Source of the DNA: Centropristis striata
Lineage: Eukaryota > Chordata > Actinopteri > Perciformes > Serranidae
Assembly: GCF_030273125.1 (NCBI RefSeq)
Contig: NC_081528.1
Location: 12,168,816 to 12,232,815 of the forward strand
Reading direction: 5' to 3'
DNA: 64,000 nucleotides
Shown here one piece after another: positions 23,988-36,934 of this stretch. Below the pieces are notes generated by a model that worked only from the letters and a program-made list of their open reading frames with translations, was not told the origin of the DNA and searched no databases. How positions within the stretch are numbered: position 1 is the first letter of the stretch; each line of letters begins with the position of its first letter. Both the position numbers and the translations under genes were made by a program.

Positions 23988-26900
23988 AGTCAAGTGGTCT
24001 AGTTAATCTAGCACCAAATCTGTGTAGCAAACAGTATCAACCAAAAGTTTTGTGAAACAGCTTGTGTAACATAAATCAGCATAAGAATGGCCTGCTTATC
24101 AGAAGGTTCTCAGCCCTTAAACACTTTAAACTTTAAAATTGTCGCCTAACTAAACATGATGTTTATTACAGATTTCTAACTACCAAAACTTGACAAACAG
24201 TGCAGAGCTGCATCTCTAATTAATTTTAAGGTTCCAAGCTTTCAGATGATGTACAACACTTCTGTATAGCAATTACTGTTGACCTGCTACCTCCCCCTAA
24301 AGCAAAAGACAAAAATGGGTCTTTAGTAGTGTGGGGTTAAGCAGAAGAGGTTAATTAGGGTTGTTCTACTTTCTGTGTATTCTTAAAATGTTGGGACTAA
24401 AACTACGGATCACATTTTTTTTAAGTATACGACAGACCATTATTCTTAATCAAAACAACATGGAAACCAGCATAAATTAAAAATGTTTTTTAATAAATAA
24501 ATGACTTTTTAGATTAATCTCTGCAGGTATGGTGGAACACGGTGACACATTAGAAACGGCACATTGCCTACATCTGGAGACGCTCTCCCTAATCTGCTTT
24601 GGAGAGAGATTGAGCAGGTTTGTCGGCTCACACCTGTCCAGTGGACGGTGCCAAAGCAGTCTAACCTCATCACTTCAATACAAAACATATTTGTGTTCAC
24701 ATCACTGCAGCTGATTGCTCAATGACGTTTTGAGTGCATACTAATGACAGTGAGGTGAAACAACTTCACAAATGTGACATCCTCCATGCTGTTTTATTGT
24801 TTTTCACAGGAATGTAATTTACTTTTCGGTGACAATACCATCGTTATGAAAAAAGTGTATAACTACAATTTTGTTTCATGAATATTCTTGACTTTAACAG
24901 GGTTTTTTTGCAACTTTTGTTTAAAGTTCATTTTTATTGAGTTTGGTGGTTCTGAAGGAGAAACATTTTTGTTTCGGTCTCAAAACAAGATTTGTAAAGC
25001 TGTTGGTTTACTGAATCAATTTAAGAACACTTTCTGACATTCTTGCCATCTTTTGTAGCTCTCTCCTGTGAGAATCTTAAGTTGTGATTCCTCGTTTTTG
25101 CTTTAACTTTGCTGTACACACGTCCTCTGCACATATCAACACCCTGAAGGTATGTTGACGTCAAGGGGAGACAAAAGTGAAGCCAATGCAGCAGTGCTTT
25201 ATACGTGCATTCCTTCTAATGGCGCTGGCTTCAAAAAGAAGTATATAGAAACCAATGAGAAAATTACATACTTTTCACTTGATTTATCACCTCAGTAAAT
25301 ATTTCCCTAATGAGGTTTTAGTCTGAATAACTACTTTCAAGTCTTCTTCATACAGCATGATGTTTATTTTATAAATGATGCTCCTATGCAAAATAGAAGG
25401 TAAACCAAGCTATGCATTGGGGCTTGTGATTGACAGGTCACGATGATGGTGAAATGTAATGATGGTGTCTTGTTCAGCATTTATTTGTGCTAAAAAGCAC
25501 TCTAGGAAGTCAGCTGTTCTGTTTTTCCAATAAGTATATTTTGTTTTAACGTTTTTTATTCACAAGCCAGAATAATCATCCCAATAAATATCATGGTTCA
25601 TGTGAATAAGGGATGCATTAGTGTTAAATAGTAACTCAGCATACTCCTTCCCAGCTCCAAATACCATCACTTCTAGCTCCAAAAAAACATGATGGCAATG
25701 GCCAAACTCAAGGTTTCAAACACCTGCCCACAGCATACTTTGGTTAGTATAAGGAAAATCTTGCATTTTAATCAAATTTCTCATAACACAGTAAAGGGCA
25801 AAGACTTTTTCAAGCATGCAAATATGGCCAGTAAAGAAAGATTTCCCCACAGACAGACTTCAATATCACTCTTAAATAACAATCGAAAATCCCAGACTAT
25901 CCCCACTGGTATGCTTCAGTCTTTTGAACTCTACACAAGAGCAAACATCTTGTTTTGTTGCCTTGCGCCAATGTTTATGTTTCCCTAATCTATGTCGTCT
26001 CCTATTCTTTCAAATACTGACATAATATATTAATTTGTATGCATAACAGCTGCCTTCCCCCCACCAGACCCTAGACCATAGCAGAAGCACATTTGAATAA
26101 TTCAGTGGCTGCAAACACCAAGCTCTAAATTGTATATTAATTCTAAAATTACACACCACCCCCTGGGCCCGGGGTACACTTTTAATAACTCGTCACAGAC
26201 GTACAGAAGAGCGGTGCATGTTGCCTTGCACTTTTCTTACACAGAATTATTGGAAGACTCCCTGTTGTTTCATCTAGCCTTTCACTTTTTTGTTACAATT
26301 TAATTTGTAATAGCTTTCATACAGTAGGTCTTAATCAAGAAACTGTAATTTCACAGAGTGCGCAGTCTGTTTCTGGGCAGGGAGAGAAGTCGTCTTTAAA
26401 GAGAGGCTGTGGGACTGCACTGCACCATCTGCTTATGAGCACTGCTGACAGGCTTAGATGAGTTGCCGAGTTAAAAAAGAAAGAAGATCCTATAGGATTT
26501 TCCTTTAGAATTCCCACAGGACTTCTCTGGCTAGCTTTACAGGCCACTTATGCTCCTTGACCCATTAAGCCATAAGAGGACAGTTGTGTCTGGCCTAAAT
26601 ACTTTACAGTACAACTCTGTCACCTCCTCAGGGGACAAAGCCGGCTATACCTTTCATGGTCACACTGCACTTCAAAAAGCATTAGTCTGTGTTTGAACTA
26701 AAGGTCTCCACACTCAGTTTTAAATTGTTGCTCATATCTATTTTTTTTGTGTGCGGATGAGTGTCCAAATCCTTGGATATAGCTCCTAAGTTATCTGGTA
26801 GCAATGTGACCTGACAATGATCTCAATAACATAATATGACATTACTTTTGGATGTCTACCTGTCTTTCTCCAATTGTATAGAAATAATCATCCACTAAGT

Positions 26901-28064
26901 TGTGTTTAATAAAGGCCACTGATCTCTGAATGATGCTTAGTTATTGCCTAAATGGAAAACCATAAACCTTTAATTTATACCACATGATTTCATGATGACT
27001 TCTGTGATAGTTAATGAATGCGTGTTAAGGACAGTAATGAGTTGAGGTAAGTTAAGGCAAAGTTTAGGAGAAAATTTGCAATAAAACAGCAAATTTAGCA
27101 TATATGTACACTACATGTATATGACTCATATACTTTAGGAACTTTTAAAGATCTTATGACAGAGAACATGTATTTTACAATGGACTAGAGCTCAAAATAT
27201 AAATAGTTATTGTTAAAAATGTGCTCCTGCATTTGTGTTCCAATAAGGCTAATCACACTGTGTTCATAGCAGATGGTGATTTCTAAAATGTTTTAATTGG
27301 TGACCACTTGGTGACTTATTTAAAAACTTCTATGGTAAATTAAAAGGTTATGATATGGCAATGTTGTGTTCACAACTTGTTCCAGCCCTCCCTTGAGAGA
27401 CCTTTTGAGACACTTTGATGATTCTTCCTTAGAAAAAGGTGTTGAGTCCAAAAACACTGCACTGAAAATAATCACAGAGGGGCGCTCTGTGTGGGCGTGT
27501 TGTTATAGTTACTGGTGAGAAGATAAAATACAATCTAAGAACCCCGGTTCAAGTGATTACATCCTTGAGTTTGAAGGCTTGTCACACTTATCAGTCTATG
27601 ATAATTTAAGATTTCATACCTATGGAAACTTACTTACTTTATCCTCCAGCCCACTGGGAAAAAATAGAATGTGGCTGTTTATGTTATAAGCATTAAAAGG
27701 AGACTATGGTGGTTTTCAAAATCCATAAATGTTATTCCTTTGGTCAAAAACAGTTCAAATATGTTAATATTAATATTATGAACTACTCTGCAAAATCCCC
27801 CCCCCAAAAAAAGGTAAATTGAACACTGACTCTCATTTTTAGTCATTTTTCTAATATTACTGATACTTGTGTTGTTATATATCATATTATTATTGTTACT
27901 GCCACTATTACTGATATTACAATGTCGATTCTATTATATTCACTCCCATTAGTACTGTCATTAGTCACAGATATCATTATAGTGTTAGTCCTGCTATTGT
28001 TGGTGCTGTGCATCTCTGTCTCTCTCTCTCTTCTCTGTTAACAAGATTTCCAATCTAAATGAAA

Positions 28065-28665
28065 GAGTTGGTCGTCTGTCAATACCACCTAAAACGACCC
28101 ATATGAGCGTTACGCTGGTACAAAAAACGGGCAAACAGCAGACTTTCATCCAGGACAACGGGGTGTGTGTCCCATGTAAAAACAGAAGTAAACAGCTTTC
28201 TAATCAACTTCAACTTTTTCAGTATCGGTGGTTTGTAGCCTAAATTCACTGAAACTGCAGCTTTTTTGACAACCGAGACCTGTACGTGTACATATAATGA
28301 TGTGTGCTATTTTTAGAACACTCTGCAAACACTCATAGGACTTGTTATGGGTGTTATTGACATGGTCTGTTCTGTCGTTTAGGTTGGAGGAAAAAAAAGG
28401 CTGAAGTTTGTCTGAATTTAGGCTACAGAACCACTGAGCTTGGTTTAGAAACAAAAAACTTCTTGGTTAGGAGTTAAAAAAGAGAGAGTTTAAACAGTAA
28501 ATAAATGCACATTAATCCGGAAGTGAAGAAGTTATGAGGATGACATGACTACTGGAAGTTACGTAAAAACGTATGCACGGAAGTTAAATTATGTCTGAAT
28601 CACATTGTTCACTGTTTTCAAATGGGACATGAAAGAGGTTCTCCAGAGTTTGTTTGACCCATCCA
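28065..28665 (+). repeat. Interspersed repeat family copy with internal hairpin
   Basis: Shares landmarks with the copies at 28735 and 49740: GTCGT-x-TGTCAATACCACC near the start, CAGTAAATAAATG, GAAGTGAAGAAGTTA, and TTTGACCCATCCACC at the end (28650-28664). It also holds a reverse-oriented copy of the motif containing GTTCTAAAAATAGCACAC (seen here as GTGTGCTATTTTTAGAAC). This creates a fold-back: an arm at 28226-28267 (GTAGCCTAAATTCA) pairs with an arm at 28391-28436 (TGAATTTAGGCTAC). No protein domain is encoded. The element class is unresolved. Confidence 0.6.
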
Positions 28666-28934
28666 CCTGAAGTGCAACTTTTGTGCTTTATACTCCGCAT
28701 CTGCGTCATTTTCAACAACAGCAAGTCCTCCAACATAAAGGGCAGAAGAGATCATGTGTCAGTACCTCGGCGCGGTTCGCGGGCCCTCTGTACACCGGCA
28801 TGTTCTAAAAATACACACGTACGGTCTGCGGTTGTAAAAAAAAAAAAAGACTGCAGTTTCTGTCAATTTATGTTGTAAAACTACTGACATTAGTTTAAGG
28901 GAAAAAAAACTTCTGGTAAGGTGGTATAAAAGAC

Positions 28935-30516
28935 AGTTTTGTGGAGACACAGAAAGCTCTAAACCCAAAAGCATGAATCAGTGTCCAAAAAACAAAGTTT
29001 ATTTAAAGCAGCAAACAACTTAGGCAGCAAACAAAAAGCGAACTAAACTGAGGGAGAGAGGCCAAAAAATCCTCTAGCAGAAGTCACAGGAAAGACACAG
29101 GCAGCGCAAAACAATACTGGCAAGACAAGAGCAGGGCTTGTGGCATGACGATCTGACAGAGGGTGAATGAGAATGGGTAGTATTTGAATGGGAAACTGAT
29201 GAGGATAATGAGGGCCAGGTGTGGAAGTGGGCGGGGAAGCACAGGTGAGGGGAATGAAGTGATTGCAGGGGAGCTGCAGTCCAGTTCCAATCAGTTCCAG
29301 ATTGGAACTGGAAGGCTCTTTTGAAGTCTGAACAGTCACAAATCACATGAAATACGATTTTTCAGACGCTCTGATGCCGTTACTATAGCAACCTGTCAGA
29401 TCAATAATGTGGCCCAGTCTGAACAGAGCCACTTGCTAAAAACAGTGTGGACAGTCAGCCCTAAGAATCGGATTTGAGTCGGAATCTGATTTGAATCAGA
29501 TTTGCCTGCAGTCTGAACGCAGCCTAATGCTGGGCTTACACCAAACGATTTTCCCAGTCCCAGACAAAAAACTAAAAGTCTTTAGTAAATCTAGGAGTCT
29601 TACTGGAGTCACAGCGCGCTCCCGTCATCCCGATCGTTAAGTGTAAGATAGTAATCTGCGCTGTTTCTTATCAGTCTTTTCCTAGTCTTTGGTTTGCGAT
29701 CATATCAAACATGTTTGATATTATCGCAAGTCGCAGTGACGTAACACAATCAACAACCAATAGATGAGCGGTTCCAGACCGGCAGTAAAACCACTTATCA
29801 TCACAGTATCATCACAATAATGTTAGTAAGCTCAGTCCTAAATACAAATATAGAGATGTAATATATTTACGGCCACAAGCGGGATTTTGGGGGCGCTGTT
29901 TCTTAGTAAAGAGAACAGTAAGCAGAGCCAGTTAAAATGTATACATAAATAAGTAATAAATAATTGATGATGAATGTGTGATTAACTAAATGAAAGTTGA
30001 TAGAGCTGATAGTATAATTATTCAATTAAACAAATTATAATTAAATAAGACATAAATGTATATCATTAATTCTTTTCTACAGTTTCCTTTCCTTTATTCT
30101 TCCTTATATCTATTTTTACTGTAAAATAGTCAACTTTTCAGAAAAACAGAAATCCTTTTTCAGCTTTGTGAGGGCATCTTCTCTTCTTTTTTTTTTCTTT
30201 TTTTCAACACAAACCACTGCGCACACAAAAATTGCATGGTAGGTAAAAAATGCTAAAGGAAATCTAGTTGTAGTCTTGTAAATAGTGACCCTGCAAGATT
30301 CACAGTCTTTGTAGAATCTCAGTCTGAGACTAGGCTGGGACTAAAAACTCTTAACACTTGTCTTTAGATGTGAGCAGGTGTGAGCTGATAGTCTTGCAGG
30401 AGTCTTTCCAAATCTTTTCAAAGTCTTCTGGTGTATAGGTAGCATTAGTGACAGGCAGATGAACAGGTGATAACAAACAAAAAGAGTCCCCAAGCAGGCG
30501 ATCCCGTGACAAGTTT
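28935..30516 (-). mobile_element. Solo LTR (minus strand) with 5-bp target duplication, itself invaded
   Basis: The inserted DNA (28940-30511) begins TGTGGAGACAC and ends CCCGTGACA, which are the TG...CA ends of an LTR. It is flanked by the direct repeat AGTTT at 28935-28939 and 30512-30516, the size made by retroviral-type integrases. Read on the minus strand, the LTR would start TGTCACGGGATCGCC and end GTGTCTCCACA. A polyadenylation signal AATAAA lies at 28998-29003 on that strand, about 60 bp before the 3' end, as expected for an R/U5 boundary. No gag or pol frame and no second LTR is present, so this is the product of LTR-LTR recombination. The start TGTCACGG resembles Ty3/Gypsy LTRs of fish. 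About 1.1 kb of its length appears to be later DNA-transposon insertions. Confidence 0.75.
29522..30445. mobile_element. hAT-like element nested in the LTR
   Basis: CTAATGCTGGGCTTACACCA near 29522 pairs with the complement of TGGTGTATAGGTAGCATTAG ending near 30447. Both arms continue with AGTCTT and AGTCCCAG-like words (29552 and 30330-30350). There is no transposase frame inside. Immediately to its left, 29310-29521 ends TGCCTGCAGTCTGAACGCAG, which resembles the terminus of a further MITE. Boundaries are approximate. Confidence 0.55.
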
Positions 30517-33255
30517 AAACAGTAAATAAATGTATATGAATTCCGGAAATGAAGAAGTTACAAGGGTCACGTTAGAGATGGGTGGATGAAGCATTGTGAA
30601 GCTTTTGAGGCTTCTTCCTGATTGTATCGAAAAACATCTAGTGGTCAGCTGCAATTATAGCAGCCACAAACTTCCAAATGATTGACACATCTTATTGATA
30701 GCAATAAAATCAGTCCTATGCAGCGGTGTCCTCTTTCTGAGAATCATTGTCCTCACATGAGTGTTACAACAATGTGTAAATGTCAATTTACTAATAACAT
30801 GTTTAAATGTGTTCCGGAAAATTCAACTATCTAGAAGTACTTTCGTTTGAATGATTCTGAAGGGCTTCCTTGTGCCACAATATGAAAAAAGCTTGCTTGT
30901 TTGACACATCCACCACCCCAACCTCTAACCAACCACAGGAATCCGCCCTTTTAAACTTCGCTTGGCTGTCAATCACTACTACGTCAGCAAGATGGCGGTG
31001 GCTGCATTACAGCAGCCAGTGAAATTTGTAAATATAGCTGGTTTTTCACTGCTTGGACACACAACTAATATTGACGTTTTTGACAGAAGGACAGTCTGCT
31101 CAATTACTACAGCCACTAAAGAGCGGGGAAGGACAGTCTAAAATGTAAATATATAAATATATATTGAGCTGCTTGTAAAAACAACAAATTGCTTCATTTT
31201 TAAGGGGAGAATAGTCTCTGTCTCCCTTGCTCCCCCTCTCAGCCCTTCCCCTCCCTCTCTATTGTCATTTTATTATGTTGATTTCTTCTGTACAAACATC
31301 AGACATCTGTTGATCCCTATGAGGGGGATCCCTCCTCCGTTGCTGATTTTTCCTTTTTTTTCTCTTTTGTTTACCCAAAAACTGTCAGTATGTATTCTTA
31401 ATTTGCTTGATTTTTGAATAGCGTGATGTAACCCCACAGTAGTTTTCCATCTTTTCTGCTTGTTAACTGCACTCACCTGATGTCCCAGGTGTGATTCACT
31501 TGCTAATTAAGATGTAAACCAGCAGGACTCCGCAACCTGTGAACCATTTCGTACTCACTCAGATGTTTCTTGCCTGGGCACAGACTTCTAATGAGCTACT
31601 ATCTTTAAGAAGTTATTGTTCAAATAGTGATTCTATAAATGGCAATTAAAGTGGATAGCTCTAATTGCTGGATACACATTTTTAAATAAATTCGCTGATT
31701 GCCTTTTGCTCTCTCTTTAAAGTGAAAGAAGTCAACAGAAGAGTGCATCTACTTAAGTACTTTGGAGTCGATCTGCTGAAATTCAATGAAAGACTGATTT
31801 GTGGACTTGTGGAGCATTTGAGTCCTTTGAAAACCAAATAAGAGGAGGAAATTCACCGTTATGTCCAGCAAAAAAAAAAAAAAAGCCTTTGTGTGCTTGT
31901 ATGAGTTACTTTTTTCTACAGACTTTGAATCCTGATGACACAAAAGGTTCAAATCATAGTTGTCTGGCTCGTGGCTCTGAGAAGAGTTATTAATGCTCGT
32001 AAAAACATTGACTGATTGACTGTCCTGGGCTATAATAATAACATTTATGAGCCTTTACCGTAGTATACGGTTATGGCATGCAATTTATTTTCAGCTCTTT
32101 GAATTGCTTAATGAACTTGCAAAGGACGTTAAACTGCTTATTTGAAAATAATAACACGCACAAGGGTAAAAAAGAGAGTGATAGGTGTCATGGCGATCAT
32201 CAGTACTGCCAAAGGAAGCATAACGTGCTGCACACTTAGCAAGATCAACAATATTACCAGCAACACTCATCTTCAGCGTATAAATGACTCCCAGGATGTT
32301 GATACCCATAATTTTTGGCAAACCATATCCTGAATATGTAGAATTAAATGGAGTGAGACGAATCTAATTGAGATTCATCAATAATTCTTAGTGATCTGTA
32401 TGAACCCGTGGTACTTACAGTGGATAATGATGAAGGCTTGGCAATAGCAGTCCCTTCTTTTCCATCTGAAGGTCAACACAGTAATCACAGGAAGGAACAT
32501 TATCTTGAAGGACAGCTCCTGCTCTCAGCCAAGATTATCTTTAATGTACCTTTTTTACTGAACAGCGGGGCCGCATCTGTGTCCAAACAGGAAATATCAC
32601 CATAAGAGATACTCCCGACTCTTTCACATGGATATATTTCTTTATTCTATTGTGAATTAATGTCCAAAATGAAAGTGACTTCTTAAATTTTGCCGCATAT
32701 AATACAAGAATGAATTCTTTAAGATTTATCTGAAGTCTTTATCCAATTTCTCCCAGCAGCTTGATATAATTTGCCTCACAGCAGTGACAACAGCTTTAAT
32801 ATCTAAGACAGTATTCGGGTAAATTTAGGAAGCATCAACACACCATATGAGCGAAAACAGCAAAGGCCTTAGTGTCTCTAACACACTCAGATTCCAGATT
32901 ATATTTCAAAGCTGCTTTTTTTGTTTTGTGGATAACACTGTTTGCATGTAGAGACATAAAAGTGGATTTGACTGACAGTAGACTCTCTTGTTGTATCGTC
33001 TTGTTCTCAGCAGGGGGTTTGGCTTATTGCTGCAGTTTGCCGGGAAAAAACACGACTGCAAATTTTGTTTTCTTATGTTCTTTCTTGAGCTGAAATCATA
33101 GATGTACTTATATGTGTTTCATCATGGCAAAAATATATATATTTTGCTTTTTTTTTGTCAGAAAGGAGCATCATGGGCTTTAATCTCTTCACAAGTCAGT
33201 TCTTGTCCTATTTTTGTTTTGGTGATTCTGGGTTTTCTTTTCTATTTTTGCACTT

Positions 33256-33677
33256 TAGTACTAATAAAGTACTCCTATTTGATTGCTGGACACAAAAAAG
33301 TGATGATACAGCCTTGATCTTACAGGCAAAACAAACAATCACTTTGTGGTGTGCAGCCTTGTAGCAGCACGGCTATTATTGTGATGGCAAATCATGTCTG
33401 CTGCAGCACAGGATGGACAACGGCTAATTTTGACAGCCAATTGATGACAATTGTTGGCATTAATTGTCGATATTGGCATAAAACACTATTGACTGCAAAA
33501 TAACAAGAAAAGTTTACCAAAAAATCTGTTTCACTGTAACAACTTTCAGCCAAATCAATCAGTGGTTGCAGATAATAAACACAGATGATTAACATTATGC
33601 ATTCAAAATTGACTAATGTAAAATTAAAGGCTTTACAAGGACACCTACATGCAGCTGCGATCATTATGAGCAACCAG
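33256..33677 (+). repeat. Local duplication, unit B copy 1
   Basis: Matches 35243-35648 in the same orientation from TCCTATTTGATTGCTGGACA to GATCATTATGAGCAACCAG. Long shared stretches include GTGATGGCAAATCATGTCTG and TGCTGCAGCACAGGA. Scattered substitutions and indels show the duplication is not recent. It encodes nothing recognisable. Confidence 0.85.
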
Positions 33678-34935
33678 GTAACTCATCAAAACACCAGAGA
33701 ACATGTACTAATGTTTTTAATATTTCACAATAACGCTTGTGATCAAATAGTTTGACATAGAAACCTTAGAAAGTGCTTGATTCTGGGACAGAAGCAGCTA
33801 TATTGTGAGAATTCTGTGTAGCTTATTTGTTATTAACCTTCATTTTCACACGATGATATTACTTTGAAATTTCAAAGAGCTCTTTATGCTTTGGAAGGGA
33901 TTGTTTAGCATTGAATTTTACAATAACTTTTAAATGGTCAGATGAAATTAACCCATAAGAACCCATGGTGACACCCATGTGACAAATCCTTTAAATCTTC
34001 TAGAATCTCCCATATTCAGCTTTATGCTTCACCTTAACTCATTAAGTCCCTAAGCAACACATACTCAACACCCTGGGGTGGTGGTCATGTGACAGTCATG
34101 TGACTTCTCCAAAATGTGGGTGTGACTGGAAACAAGATGTGAAAAAGTAGCTAATTTCTAAAAGCTTATTTTTGTTACGAGGCTAAGTTTAAACCCATTT
34201 AACAATTCTAATCTGTTAATAGGGAACTGAACAAAATAAACTCACAATTTTGATATATGTTATGGAGATGCAAACAAAAAGGCACATTTGTGTTTCTTTA
34301 AGCAGAAAATGTATCTAGTTTTTTTTTTATTTTAAAACAAGAAATATCATAAACATAAATACAATAAACGCCAAATGTATCATATATGTCACATCACAGA
34401 TCTTTGACATTTAGGGGTAGTATTTTTTTTTAAAAACATCATAAATGTGTTCTATGTGGTCCACTTGGTCTGTGGTATATCCCCCATAATTTTCCTTTGA
34501 GGATAAATAGGTCTGGGTTCATATGGGTTAAACACTATACCATTCATTGTGCAAAAATAAAGTATTCTCTTTTATTTTCTTTGAATGTATTCAACTAAGA
34601 TTCAGCTACTTGAGCCTGGTTTTCAACGTTGTGTAGCAACAACCTTCTTTGCAATTCAGCTCTCATTCACCCATTCCAATGTCACTGAATCGTTCATTAT
34701 TGTACCTCAACTTTTCTTTATGTCGCACATGTCTTAAACTGAGATTAAAGTGGAGCAACTTCATTGTCTTGCTCAAGAACACTTCGACTTACAGAGAGGA
34801 GCCAGGGATCGAATTGCTAACCTTATGATTAACCAACGACCCAATTGTCTGTTTCATAAGTTAATAAAATCCAAAATAAAGCTACACCTACTCCTGATTA
34901 ATCTGTGGAACAACACTAGACAATGCATACCCAAC

Positions 34936-35985
34936 AGAATACCATAATTCTGATTTCAGCCTTGAATCAAAGACAATTTCTTAACCCTCAACACTATTCT
35001 AAAGAAAATCCGATTATTCATCTTTGTATCCCAATATTAGATCTTTAAAGGGACAGATCACCCCCAAATCAAAACAACATACTTTTTTTTTTAAATTAGT
35101 AATCTAGATTTTTTGATGTTGTGAAGATCGGCTTGTCGAGCTCAAAGCACCAGAAGAAAAATACCATAAAAACTCAACAGCATGTCTTTTCAGAAATCAT
35201 GGTTATTCAAGAGTTTCATAAAATCACTTTGGAATAAAAGTGACTAGTAATAAAATATTCCTATTTGATTGCTGGACACAGAAAAGTGATGAATCAGCCT
35301 TGATCTTTCAGACAAATCTAACCTAGCTTTGTGGTGTTCAGCCTTGAAGCAGCAGCGCCATTACTGTGATGGCAAATCATGTCTGCTGCAGCACAGGACC
35401 ATGCATTTTAACAGCTAACTGATGACAAATGTTGGCATTAAATGTCATAAAACACTATTGACTGCCAAATAACAGAAAAGTTTTCCAAAAATCTGTTTCA
35501 ACAAGTAACTTTGAGCCAAATGAATCCGTGGTTGCAGATAATAAATACAGATAAGTAACATCTATAACAGTAACATTGTATTTAAATATTTAAATTAAAT
35601 GCTTTACAAGGACACAAACATGCAGCTGGGATCATTATGAGCAACCAGCATATCGGGCCATAATTCTGATTTCATCCTTGAATCAAAGATCATTTTCTTA
35701 ATCGTAACACTATTCAAAAGAAAATCCTTGAATCTGACATGTTTTCTGACTTTTGTGAGAGATTATTCATCTTTGTATTCAATATAATGAATATATAATA
35801 TTGGATCTTTTAAGGGACAGATCACCCCAAATCAAAAATACATTACATATGTATTTCTGAAGTTGATCAATATAGATTGTTTTTGTCTTGAAGATCAGCT
35901 TGTCAAGTTCAAAGCACCAGAAAAAATACTCAACAGCAATGTCTCTTCCCAGAAGCCATGGTCCGGATATTCAAGAAAATTCACA
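34936..35985 (+). repeat. Local duplication, units A-B-A'
   Basis: Unit A (34936-35242) begins CCATAATTCTGATTTCAGCC and recurs as A' at 35659-35985 (CCATAATTCTGATTTCATCC), a period of 723 bp. Between them is unit B copy 2 (35243-35648), whose other copy is at 33256. Each A contains the left end of the fold-back MITE (AAGGGACAGATCACCCC at 35048 and 35812). The MITE was therefore already in place when the segment duplicated, and only A' retains the right half. Confidence 0.8.
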
Positions 35986-36573
35986 GTAGGAACTATTTTC
36001 TTTTGAGATGTAGTTACATAAAACTGCTCACATCAAGGTCTGTGGGTTATCTTGACTAACAGGATCTTTATATATGGAAAGAGACATTGCTGTTTTGCAT
36101 TGCGGCTGTGGGTCAGTTGGTAGAGTGGTCGCCCATCGATATGAAGGTTGGTGGTTCGATCCCTGACCGTGGCAGGATGAAGTATCCTTGGGCAAAATAC
36201 TGAACCCCAAATGGCCCACCGATGCTGCAATCATCGGTGTGTGAGAATTCCCATTGGTGGCAGGTGGCCACTATAGGATAGCCTTGGCCACCAGTATGAA
36301 TGTGTGTGAATGAGCGCAGTCTGTAGTGTAAAGTGCTTTTGATAAACGCGCTATATAAGTGCAGTCCATTTCCAAGTTTGTTTGTTTTTTCACCACGAGA
36401 AAAGTGCCATAGTTCCATTATATTTAAGAGAAGGATGACAACTCTATTTCTCCAACACTCTTAAACTCAAACTAAAACAATCTAAATTGCTCAATAGCAC
36501 ATATTTTTCCTCTATGTATACATGGAAGAGGAAAAATGTATTTTTTGTATTTTGGGGTGGACTGTCCCTTTAA
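35809..36573. mobile_element. Fold-back MITE with AAGGGACAG ends, hosting a SINE
   Basis: The left end TTAAGGGACAGATCACCCC with following AAAATACAT pairs with the complement of the right end GGGGTGGACTGTCCCTTTAA. The arms also pair internally. AACAGCAATGTCTC (35933) matches the complement of GAGACATTGCTGTT at 36081-36094, and CAAGAAAATTCACAG (35973) matches the complement of CTGTGGGTTATCTTG (36040). It therefore folds into a long hairpin. The family is common in fish genomes. A SINE occupies 36102-36375 in the right arm. Confidence 0.8.
36102..36375 (+). mobile_element. tRNA-derived SINE inside the MITE
   Basis: A box A-like GGTCAGTTGGTAGAGTGG near 36111 and a perfect box B GGTTCGATCCC at 36153-36163 sit 25-35 bp apart as in a tRNA gene. 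The body follows with CTTGGGCAAAATACTGAACC and a tail with GTGTAAAGTGCTTT and GCGCTATATAAGTGCAGTCC. This is a second SINE family, distinct from the one at 14.4 kb. The 101-codon minus-strand frame at 36113-36418 is only its complement. Confidence 0.88.
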
Positions 36574-36916
36574 AAATATAAATACAGTCACACAATCATC
36601 TTAAAACTGCTACTAGAAAAGAGGAAGAAAACCTGCCCAGCTTTCTGTTGGGCTTGCCTCCCAACAGGATGGCTCACTGTAATGTGAAGTAGTAATGGGA
36701 GTAGCGTGGGGTGCTTACAATTAGTCGGCAATCTCTGATAAATGGGATTGTTGGTGGAAATGCTCTCAGTGCTGCATCCTGATGTGGACAGAATGAGAGA
36801 GGAGCCGGGCCCACGTTCAGTCATTAGGCGAGGGAATGAAATGGGACGGAAAGTTGCCAAGTGGCTGCCAGGTGCTCTCATCTCCACTCTCGAGCACACA
36901 CACTCAGCAAGGGAGC

Positions 36917-36934
36917 AGCACACACACACACACA
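36917..36934. repeat. (CA)n microsatellite
   Basis: A run of CA dinucleotides ending CACACACATAC, preceded by an interrupted CACACACACTC block from 36894. Confidence 0.8.

Larger units (their letters stand above)
28735..30930 (+). repeat. Interspersed repeat family copy split by an LTR insertion
   Basis: The left part (28735-28939) carries TGTGTCAGTACC, GTTCTAAAAATACACAC and CTGCAGTTTCTGTCAATTTA, all aligned with 49765-49915. The right part resumes at 30512 with AGTTTAAACAGTAAATAAATG and GAAATGAAGAAGTTAC, and ends near GACACATCCACCACCCCAAC (30905-30925). Removing 28940-30511 restores the order seen in the copies at 28065 and 49740. Confidence 0.65.

Noticed and set aside
36111..36185. Functional tRNA gene
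   Set aside because: Box A and B are present, but the acceptor stem does not close and a SINE body follows.
36113..36418. 101-codon minus-strand ORF
   Set aside because: Complement of a tRNA-derived SINE.
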